NCBI GenBank assembly: GCA_013398295.1
Contig: VZSF01004752.1
Span: 204,384 to 268,383, forward strand
Reading direction: 5' to 3'
DNA length: 64,000 bases
Source of the DNA: Chionis minor
Taxonomy: Eukaryota; Chordata; Aves; Charadriiformes; Chionididae
Part shown: positions 23,654 to 33,500 of the stretch, piece by piece
Position numbering within the stretch: position 1 is the stretch's first letter
Layout: the number at the start of each line of letters is the position of its first letter
Program-made: the position numbers and the translations under genes
Notes under the pieces: model-generated
The model's database searches: none
What the model saw: the letters and a program-made list of their open reading frames with translations, nothing else
What the model was told of the DNA's origin: nothing

Positions 23654-24809
23654 TCTGACGGCAAGGAGACACCAAGGGTTGGAGATCTTCAAGTTACCTG
23701 GGTGCTTGTTAGCTACAGCTAACGGATAGCAAGTGGAGATAACAGCAAGGTGAGTTACACTTTCTGCTTTTCCACAAAAAGAAGAAAGCTTATTCTTTTC
23801 TTGAGGAAAGAGAGCACCGCTCCCCATAGTTCATTAATAGCAGAGCTAAGATTTTAGCTAGTACTACCCTTTTACAGCCTACCTTTTAGGAGAGAGGCCT
23901 TGTAAAACCAGAGTGGTCCAACAACGTGTCAAGAAAGGCTCTTATTGAAGTAGATAAGAAGATCTCAAATGAAAAGAGGCTTTTCCTTGCTGCTTGGAAT
24001 GTATTTGGGATTGAGGCACAGTCGGTCTTCTTCAGTAAGATTTTCTTAAACACCGTAACTGTCACCTCAAAGCTCACTTGAGTCCAAGCCTGCCTCTTCT
24101 TCCAAGAGGAATCAGTATTCTAACTTCTTCCATTATCAGGTTAGATATTTCTTTCATTTTAAATCTAACAATTGAAAAAATTCCTGCAGCCCACAGCATC
24201 TTATACCCAAAATACTCCAAGAGGTTTTCATACAGAGTTCTAAATTAATTCCCCACAGGATATTCTCTGGTTCCTATGAGAGTACTGGAGGTGCTCTGCA
24301 CCAAGAAAAGGAAGAATTGGCTTAGACAGCACAATGCAGACTGAAGAATAGAAGTTGCCATCTATTTACTCAAGATTAAGGAAATTCAGTCTATTTGGAG
24401 TACTTTTACAATTAGAGTGACAAAAACACTAGTTTAAATAACATTTCTAATCTATGAGTAGGTAGCACAGTTACCTTCCAGCACAGCTGCTTGCAATACA
24501 CAAGAACATCCATCACTAGATTAACATGCAGAGCTTTTGTGTACTTTTTACAGAGAGATTTAAGTATTTAAGAAAAATCAGAATAAGATTTAGGAGGGAG
24601 GAACAAAAAAATCCCAGCCCACAAAAAAATCCAAGCAAACCAAGCCATAACTCCTTATCCCTATTACCAGACAGTAATTTTCACATTCTGCTTGCTCACA
24701 TTGCAGACATACTGTGCTACAAATACAGTTAACCTACAAAGTAACATGAAGTCCACAATAACTCCAAATCTTTCACTATGTATTATAAATGAAAAGCATA
24801 CCCCCTTAC

Positions 24810-24917
24810 CTTCAAAAATTCTTATTTTGGCCCAGTCTGTGCTTTGCTGTAGCTTACCCTCAAAGACAAACAAGCCACATCCTTCCCCCTACCCCTGGGA
24901 CAGAACCTTTTTATTAG
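24810..24917 (-). promoter_or_regulatory. Candidate promoter and 5' UTR exon for H2A copy 2
   Basis: On the minus strand a TATA-like AATAAAAAGG lies within 24917-24906. A donor TTTGAAG/GTAAGG follows at 24810/24809, and would splice to the acceptor at 23655 with an intron of 1155 bases. The same plan (TATA-like box, short exon, ~1.16 kb intron, single coding exon) is seen at copy 1. A second donor-like site is at about 24859. Confidence 0.35.
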
Positions 24918-26240
24918 CGACTTTTTCTCCTCATCAGTGGGCCACCTGGACAGTTAATGAGTTATTCTCACACGTGGTTCATCTTCCTTCTAACCCCTGA
25001 TTTGGGGGAAAAGGAAGCAATACGTTATAGATGCCCAGATGCAAACTCTCCAGGGGCTAGAAGCCAGGCTGTCTCCAAGAGCTGAGCCACAGCTATATTT
25101 CAGTCCCACTGTGACACTGCCAGCTCTCACCCACTCAGGCTGGATTATTTCTGTCTGTACTCCGTGTGTAAAAACAGCCCTCTCTTTCCTGCTGAAGCTT
25201 GATTAAAAGAAGTATGTAGGGGAAATGTGCTTGATAAATACGATGTATTTTTAGTTGGGTGGGAAGGGGGAAACTGTGTATTGCTTTATGTGTGTCCTGA
25301 GCAGAGTTATGCTTCAATCACACTGTGTCTGAGCCCCACCAAGTGATGTGATGGGGCTACTTCTAAGATTTGGGCTTCTGCCACCTCTTCTGGTAACTCT
25401 CTGCCCCAGCTGGGGCTCAGATTTTACTGTGGGAACAGAGGGGTTCTGGTGCCAAGGGTCCTTGGCTGGTTCCTCTCACTTCACCTGGGCAAAAATCTCA
25501 CCTAATGCAAACCAGTATTTTTGAGCACCTTTTAAAAAAAATGAGTGCACACTCTCTGCTCGCGCTCTTTCTGTGTTTTCTGGTGTTCAAAATAGGTTCC
25601 AACCAGCAACACACAAGACCCCTGGGTGCGAATGGTGTTTCAGACACAGAAGATGACCGTTAAACCTCCTGAAAGCCCAGGCTCTGGCAAACCATTCGTA
25701 GAGCAAAAATGGCCCTGACAGTTGTGCTTCGGTTCTGCCTGCTGGCTACTAACTGCAGGCCAGAGCCAAAAGACTTTGGAGCACCTGCAGAAGACTCCAA
25801 AATTGTGTTGGCAAAAACTTTATCTCACATGCTGTCCTTCTGGAAGGCTCCGTAGCCCTTTACTTTCTGATTTAATGTTCTCACATCATTTATACTTGTG
25901 GCTCCATCTATCACTCAGCCAGCCACTTTTCCCACAAGGATGAGCGTTTAGTCCAAGCTGGGTGAGGCTGAGTCTTTCTCCACCTCAGGGCCCTGGGAGA
26001 CGGGTATGGGGCACCTTCTGCGCATCCAAAAACTCACCACAAGGACTGATGTCCTCTCGAAGCGCAGCTATCCATTTCTTTTATTTCAGAGGCAGAAAAG
26101 GCAGCTGTGCCTTCCCGTTAGTAAACCAGACCTAGCACGGGATAAGCGCCCCAGCAAACGTCAGGCCACACGGGTGTTAACGGGATGTCCACGATGTTAC
26201 AGCGTGTTCTAACAGGGCTTCTGAATTTCCATTTCAGGCC
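24918..26240. other. Intergenic, no supported gene
   Basis: Mixed-composition sequence with short overlapping ORFs only. No repeat family recognised. Confidence 0.5.
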
Positions 26241-26390
26241 CTTGGCAGAGTGAAGATGCAGTCGTTTCTCCGCATGCCCAGAACAAACACACTCTTTAAG
26301 GCCCGCTGGCAGGTTGCGTGGGGGTGTTTTGGTGGGACTCAGAGCTGGGCTCCCCCTTTCTGGGCGAGCGTGCCGACCATCGGGCTAGAG

Positions 26391-26430
26391 CATAAAAGGA
26401 GGGGGAGGTGGGAGCGAGCCTCTTCCCCCT
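26391..26430 (+). promoter_or_regulatory. Candidate TATA-type promoter, target unknown
   Basis: CATAAAAGGA at 26391 is followed about 25-30 bases on by a pyrimidine start-like tract (cctcttcccccttctcctctg). It sits in a locally CG-richer segment (26250-26480) with inverted CCAAT boxes near 26645-26665. It points toward PDCL3, 4 kb downstream, but no first exon can be traced from it. Confidence 0.3.
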
Positions 26431-28078
26431 TCTCCTCTGCTGAGGGTCTTTGCGAAGAAAGCACAAGCTCTGCTCAATTCTTTGAAAGGGCAGAGCGGGC
26501 CATTTTTAGGGAATGGGGTGTTGATCCCAAATGGATTGGGGTCACCACCCTTCACCCACTCTTTAGTGTTTCCTGAGTGATGCTTTAATACAGACTCAAA
26601 AATAAGACAAAAGTAACTATCTAGGCACAAATTTCTTGTAATGCTAATTGGCTATGACCCAATCCTAACAATATTTGAAGCATTGGTAATTATGTCTGAT
26701 AAGAAGAGATAATATAGGTCAGATTATTTTATTTTGTTTTGTTTTTTAACAGAACAGGGAAAGAAAAATTAGGAGAAAAGACAGTGGAGAAATAAAGCAG
26801 GGTATGAAATGCAAACAAACAAAAAGAGGCTCAGTGAAGTGGAAAGGGAAGAGTTACAGAGCAAAAATATGGCAGAGAGTCCCAAAACTCGCCAACGCAT
26901 CTGGATGCTCCCAGTGAAGTGTTCCCTATGGCTGACAATTTATTTGGGGTGTTTCTGTGACGCTGCCCAGTTTGGTTTATGTGTTCAGGTTTATGGTAGC
27001 TGCAGGACACTGGCTGATGAGCTTGAGGAGCTGAGGCCATGCCCAGCTCAGCACGCTGCTTGTTTGGCATCCCACGGTCATGCTGCTTCCCCTGCGTGCC
27101 CTACAGAGCCACACCATCCAACAAGGACAAGCCACCTGGGTCTGGGCAGGAGGAGAGGGGCTCACAGCTCTGCCACCACACTGCAAGGGTGCCAGTAAAC
27201 CCATTTCAGCAGGGCTGACCCACAGAAAACGCGCTTTCTCCTCCTGCCTGACTGCTTCACAGGTGAGAAGGGAGTGCTGGGAGGTGCCAGGAAGCAGCTG
27301 ACTGTTTCTTTTTAACTTCTGGAACAAGAGTTTCAGAATATATTACATGTTTTTCCACCTGGCGTCAAATCCCTTGTTTGGCTCGCCACTGTGCAACTCT
27401 TTTCCAGGGCGTGTTTCGCCGGCTGCTTTTGCAGGACGTGATTTTGTAGCCCTGGCTGTGCTGCTGAAACGACGACAGAAGGGGGAAGGCAAAGGCAGAG
27501 TGGTGCTGTGAACTTGGCTGAGCTCCAATGGCCACGGTACGGCATGGGGATGAGGAAAGGCTTCCTCGGTTCTGCTGGCTGCGAGGCTGCGCCACCTGGA
27601 AGCCCGGCAGGAACTCCCTCTGCCCTCCACGGCTTAACTCCTGCATTGCTTCCAAGCTGATGCTAGTTTGAGGGGTACGAGGAGAGGGTAGGGGCACCTC
27701 TCCAAGCAGAATGGTACTCGGGTCAAAGCCCTGCGGAAGACGGGCTTCGGGCAGGGCCGCAGCTCACATATAGCCCTGCTGAGGCCACGCAGATTCATGA
27801 CTTATGTGAGCCACCTGTGTACCATTGTCCCACAGTGGGGTCATTCACTTTGGTGTGTGGGACGCCAATGTACACACAGAGCAGAGGTATTTATTTAAAT
27901 CATTTCTGCGCAGAGATGGGTGCCAGGTGGTAATCCACAAGGCTAGCACACCGGCCTACAAACTCTTTGGAATGTTTATACGGTTCAAAATACAGAAATA
28001 CACACACTTTGTTATAATTATTGGTTTGTACCTTATCTTAACAATTTCTAAGAGTTAGTACAATGTTTACAAATAGTT

Positions 28079-28382
28079 AAAGGGAGGGTGCCAGGAGGAG
28101 GGGCCCAGTCTTTTTTCAGTGATAGGACAAGAGGTGACGGGCACAAACTTGAACATAGGAAGTTCCATCTGAACATGAGGAGGAACTTCTTTCCTCTGAG
28201 GGTGGCAGAGCACTGGCACAGGCTGCCCAGAGAGGTGGTGGAGTCTCCGACTCTGGAGACATTCCAAACCCACCTGGACGCCATCCTGTGCAACCTGCTG
28301 TAGGTGGACCTGCTCTGGCAGGGGGCATGGACTAGATGATCTCCAGAGGTCCCTTCCTACCCCTACCATTCGGTGATTCTAC
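28079..28382 (+). mobile_element. CR1 LINE 3' fragment
   Basis: Contains ggtgacgggcacaaacttgaacataggaagttccatctgaacatgagg, caggctgcccagagaggtggtggagtctcc, and the tail gatgatctccagaggtcccttcctacccctaccattcggtgattct. It belongs to the same subfamily as the copy at 29364-29602 but is longer at the 5' side. Confidence 0.95.
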
Positions 28383-28779
28383 AGTCTCTTGCTTTTATTT
28401 AAAGCTACAATGTCATTTAATTGACTTGCGCATGCTCTCGTACAGTGTGTCGGGGGGGGCAGTTCTGTTCAGTCTCAATAATTGAGTAGGAGGTCGTGAT
28501 CTCCCACTGCCGCCTTTACCTTTCCCCCAGTTACTGCAAACCTTTGCTGGCTTTGGGCCTCTTCCAGCAGCCGTCTGGTTTCCAGCCAGTTTCAGTGCCG
28601 AGATATTCCCTTGTTACCAACCTTCCCTTCTCCTCCTTGGAGGGTACTTTCAGGAGCAAGGCACCTGCTGTTTACACCAGGCGTCCTGTCTCACAAGGCC
28701 TCGCAACCTTTTCACAGCTTTTTGCTCCTGCTTAGCAACAAATTCTACCTTCCAACATACACTCGGCCTTTTTAAAGTA

Positions 28780-29160
28780 CGTGAATTCGGACACCCCATC
28801 CCCCGAAGCACCCGCCGGGAGGGAGGCAGGAGGGAAGCAGGGTGCTGCCTGCGGGCCCGGGGACAACGGGGCGCTCACGGGGGCTGCTGGGGCGACCCCC
28901 CCCCCNNNNNNNNNNNNNNNNNNNNNNNNNNNNNNNNNNNNNNNNNNNNNNNNNNNNNNNNNNNNNNNNNNNNNNNNNNNNNNNNNNNNNNNNNNNNNNN
29001 NNNNNNNNNNNNNNNNNNNNNNNNNNNNNNNNNNNNNNNGTGGTTTGTTGTTATTTTGTCTGTTTTCCCAAGTAGGATATTTATTTCGGTACTGTAGCAA
29101 GCGGGCGGGCGGGCGGGCATTTTCGGCACTTCCCCGGCGTGTTGGTGAACGACAGTAGAT
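28780..29160. promoter_or_regulatory. GC-rich block with assembly gap; likely PDCL3 promoter and exon 1
   Basis: CpG-dense sequence on both sides of 134 N (28906-29039), including a C-run before the gap and four GGGC units at 29101-29117 after it. It lies 1.35 kb upstream of PDCL3 exon 2. Exon 1 of PDCL3 would encode only Met-Gln, and I saw no ATGCAG with a following GT in the assembled sequence nearby, so exon 1 is probably in the gap. Inference from composition and position. Confidence 0.55.
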
Positions 29161-29363
29161 GCTGTGAAATGCGGTGTCGAGGAGAAAATGACCACAGCTG
29201 GGGGCACACACACACGTAGTCTGGTGTGCTATTTGTTGGGCTACTTTGTTTTCTTTTATTTCCTTTTTTTTTTTTCCCCCCTCCCCTCTCCGCCCCGGTA
29301 GTCCAGAAGTACTTGTGTTTTGCCCTGGAGAAAAGATATGGTCTTGAACAGAGCTAGTGTAAG

Positions 29364-29602
29364 TACAAACTTGAACATAGGAAGTTCCATCTGAACATGA
29401 GGAGGAACTTCTTCCCTTTGAGGGTGGCAGAGCACTGGCACAGGCTGCCCAGAGAGGTGGTGGAGTCTCCGGCTCTGGAGACATTCCAAACCTGCCTGGA
29501 CGCCATCCTGTGCAACCTGCTGTAGGTGGACCTGCTCTGGCAGGAGGGTTGGACCAGATGATCTCCAGAGGTCCCTTCCAACCCCTACCATTCTATGATA
29601 TT
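29364..29602 (+). mobile_element. CR1 LINE 3' fragment in PDCL3 intron 1
   Basis: Runs from tacaaacttgaacataggaagttcc through aggctgcccagagaggtggtggagtctcc to gatctccagaggtcccttccaacccctaccattctatga. It is very similar to 28147-28382, in the same orientation. 5'-truncated. Confidence 0.95.
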
Positions 29603-30391
29603 GATAGGAACCATAACAGCAGGTTTTGTATTTGGTTTTCAAAGTGAACTTAGGTCAAGGCAGTAAGGAACCAAAATCAGCCCATGAGTGCTGATCGGTG
29701 TGTTTGCACACGTTTAAAAAAATAAAATAGCTACCAAACTTGGAAAAAACTTCCACTGAGCTTCCCAACAGTACATGGATGCCTATTGACCTTGTTTTGC
29801 GTAATTATTGTGACTATTTTGCAGTGAAGTTTCCTTGTAACTCTCGGAAACTGTCTAGGCACAGATTTAGATCTGATTCCTTAGCGATGGGCTTGGCTGG
29901 CAGAGATTGTGCCTGCTTCTCTCTGAGCACTTGTGTAGTCACAAGTGACTTGAATCTGCCAAGGAGACTTCCCGTATATCCAGAGCTGGGTCCGCAAGGC
30001 TGGCGCCTGCGTGTCCTCTCACCAGTGCGTTCCAAAGCGATGAGCGCTTTGATTTGAAGATGGCTTGAAGATGATTTCTTCCCCTTTCCTTTCACCTCGT
30101 GAGAGATGCAGTGATGCTTACGATGCTTCAAGCTTCTGTACTGGCCTACCAAGGCCTCCTGTACGTACTGTGTGTGGGATGGAATAAAATAAAGTCTTTG
30201 CTCAGAGTACTGGTCTGATGCTGCAGAGAAGCCTCAGCATCAGGAGGATGCACACTGATTTTTCTGGTGCCATCCAGACAGTTACCAGTTTAGCAATGTG
30301 CTGTGTCTCTTGAAAAACTTGCCTGTGTTGAGTTCTGGAAGTGCTAAAGTTCACCTTGAATGCACATCATCTGTTTCTTGTTCTGTTCTAG

Positions 30392-30521
30392 GACCCAAAT
30401 AAAGACACGGAGTGGAATGACATCCTGCGCAAGAAAGGTATCCTTCCTCCAAAGGAAAACCTGGAGGAACAGGAACGCGCAAAGGAAGAGGAGCAGCTTG
30501 CCATCCTTCAGAAGTCTCTTG
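30392..30521 (+). CDS. PDCL3: PDCL3 exon 2
   Basis: Acceptor tcttgttctgttctag, donor gtgagt. Starts in phase 0 at GAC (Asp3 if exon 1 encodes Met-Gln) and ends one base into a codon. Encodes the N-terminal [12 protein letters not shown] motif and a Glu-rich helix. Confidence 0.95.
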
Positions 30522-33500
30522 GTGAGTGACCAGCCACCTCGGGCGGCAGCAGCAGGACAAGTCTTGGTATAGCTCCTTGGGGAAGCTTGTACAAAGGATG
30601 GCCAGCAGTAATGTTTATGTGCCTGTAAACCAGCATGTCCTTTTCCAAGTCTGTAAGGGATACCAAAGCTCCTTCTTGTGTAGGGTGATCAGTAGCAAAC
30701 AAATACATTCCTGAACATGTGGATTCTTCCAGCACAGGAAGGCTTTGTTCTTGATGTCAACTCCATATTTTTATAGAACTAAATGTTTGAAAACTGAAAT
30801 AAAACAGTGTGAAGGGAGTCTGCCCTGTGAATGTGCAAGTAAAAGTATCTCATGACATTACCCGTTGCCTGCTTCCTCCTTCCTCTGTTGTTCAGGCATC
30901 CCTGCCGTGTTGTGTGTGTGTGTGTTGGGTACGTCTTTGCTGCAGCCACCAAACTTGAAAGCAAGTGCAGGTACTCACATGCTGGTCTAGGCAGCCTTCA
31001 GCTCAGAGCCCTTTACATCATTGTCTTTCCATCTGTGTGTCTCAAGTGCACAATATTTTTCTAAAAATCCAGTAACAATAATACTTAAAAAAAAAAAAGC
31101 TGTATTTCCCATAGTTAATCTGTCCTTAAAGTCAATAAATTCTTTTGGCGTGATAAAAGCTGAGTTTTAATCCTGGAACGAGGTTTTTGCTGATTTTATG
31201 TTTCTTCCATTCTAGTGAAAACTTACGAGGACATGACTCTGGAAGAGCTGGAAGAGAATGAAGATGAGTTTAATGAGGAGGATGAGAAAGCTATTGAAAT
31301 GTACAGGTCAGAGCAGCATGCAGAATTTGGCTTTAATGAAAAATGGAGGTTTTTTCTTTTATATGCTGTTAGATATTGTTGACGAGAGGGAGGATGTTGT
31401 TAGGCCTGATGGTAGGAAACGTGGGTTGTGATTCTGTTCTCTTGTAGAGCTTTTAAGTGTCTTTAATTAGGATAACTGGGTTTAAATTCAGTGTCTGTTA
31501 TTTACAGCCTAGTTTTGCAAAGGTAATGTGCTGAGTGCATGGCTGGGGATTCTGAGAGCTTTGAAAAATGGCCTCCAAGGTTTCTCAGTTTTTGCATGAA
31601 TGAGATTAAGGTTCTGCAGATTTACATAATTAGTGTGTTGATTTTCCATTATCTCATTCTGTCTACCATCTCTCATGGTTTTTGCCATTTAGTTTGGTAG
31701 TGTAGTATCTGCAGAAGAAATGTCCACTGAGGGCAGAAATGACGGAAAGAAAAAACTTATGAATCATAGTTTTACTTCTTGCATGTTGGTGGTTTTAACT
31801 TGTGATGCAAATAGAAGAGCATCTATTGACTATGTCAACTAGCTTTTGTTGCTCTGGGGTTTGAAGAAGTTTGTAATGTGCCTCTGAAGTCCAGGTTTCA
31901 CCCAGCTCCTTTAAGTGTTGTTTTGTCAAAAATGCACATATTCTCAAAATCTCTTTCCCGTTCCTTGCTGTTCAGGCAGCAAAGGTTAGCAGAAATGAAA
32001 GCAGCTCAAATGAAGAATAAATTCGGGGAAGTTTTGGAGATTTCGGGAAAAGATTACGTTCAAGAGGTTACAAAAGCTGGAAAAGGTATATGGGTAGTGC
32101 TGCACCTCTACAAACACGGGTAAGACTTTGTTTTTAACCTCTAAACCTTTCACTGTCAATAGCTGTAAATATTCTAGACAAATGTGTAGTTATTGTGGAA
32201 ACTCAGGAACTGTTTCTGGAGTTCTAAGAAATGAAGGAAAAAAAAGTTAGTAATTTCATTACTATTGACTCAGGACTGCTGAACTTAGCTCTAAAACAAT
32301 TTTACCATGAAGTGGCTTTTTTTATACATCTCTACAGCACAGCATGACTTGTACTGTGCCTCTACCATAGAGGTAGCTGACGCCACTGAAATATCCAAGC
32401 TTTGGAAATTATTCTGGATAAAGTGTGAGGTGCTGCGCATTAGAAAGATCACTGTGTGTCTTTAGCCTGGTTTCTAGAGGCATTAAAATTGATTGAACAA
32501 GGTTTCCAGACCTGTTACCGTCATGGAAAACCTTGTCAAAAAGGCCTAATAAGTTGCTAGAATTTTCTGGAAAGGGTTAGAAATACTTGATTTTGTTCAT
32601 TGTCTCTAATTGCCTCACAGGAGTTCATTGTTACTTGCATACTTTCTTCCAGGAGCTGCTTTTCTTTCTATTTTGCCATTGTTCAGGCAATTTCTAAATA
32701 TCATATCTTCATAAACCAATTTCTCTGTATGATGCAGGGGAAGGCTGTATTGCTAATATTTTAAAACAAAAAACCTCCCACCCACCAAAGCCTCCAGTGA
32801 TGCTGATGTCTTTTGAATGGTGGAATGCTGGACAACAGAAGTATTCAGAAGTTGCTTCTGGTACATTTGCCATTCCCTGAATGCTACTCATCAAGCTGAT
32901 GTTTCTGACCTTTCTGCTGGAGCAGATTACTGTCTAATTTGTCTTTCATTTTTTCCTTATATGTGTCTGTTGCTGTTCTTCACAGAATTCCACTCTGTGC
33001 CTTAATTAATCAACATATGAGCGGACTTGCAAGGAAGTTCAGAGACGTGAAATTCATCAAAGCTATCTCTACCACCTGCATTCCCAACTACCCCGATAAG
33101 AACCTGCCTACGATATTTGTCTACCTGGAGGGAGACATCAAAGCTCAGTTCATTGGGCCTTTGGTGTTCGGTGGCATGAACCTGACAAGGGACGGTGAGT
33201 GTCTGCATCTCCGTTCTTCCAAAGGAAAAGCGAGACTGCTTTGCTGGGAATGAGGGAAGTGAGGCTTAAGAGGAGAAGGGAGGTACTAAAAATCATATTA
33301 GATTTTTTTTTTTTGCACCTTTATGGCTCAACAACGTTAAGGCTATCTTGTAAAATCAGTGAGTGACTGAGTAGGCCGAGATATAGCTATTTATCTTGCA
33401 TGTGTGCAAGTATTCACACCCTGTGTCGAATGAAACAATTTTTTCCTGAGTATATTAAAGGGTGAGTAGTACCCACACGAATTCTTTGGGGCTCTTGGAC

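Noticed and set aside
23204..23722. 172-residue plus-strand frame across the histone copy 2
   Set aside because: It is the antisense shadow of the H2A-like gene; the minus strand carries the histone fold. The same holds for the plus-strand frame at 19253-19522.
23654..23827. N-terminal extension of the histone copy 2 frame by 58 residues
   Set aside because: The extension is unlike any histone, and a good splice acceptor ends one base before the MSGHGKK start, so this part is most likely intron.
26977..27697. Overlapping minus-strand frames around 27 kb
   Set aside because: No domain or splice support; GC-rich sequence gives long chance frames on both strands.
28732..29484. 250-residue minus-strand frame
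   Set aside because: It runs through the N gap and antisense CR1 sequence; not a gene.
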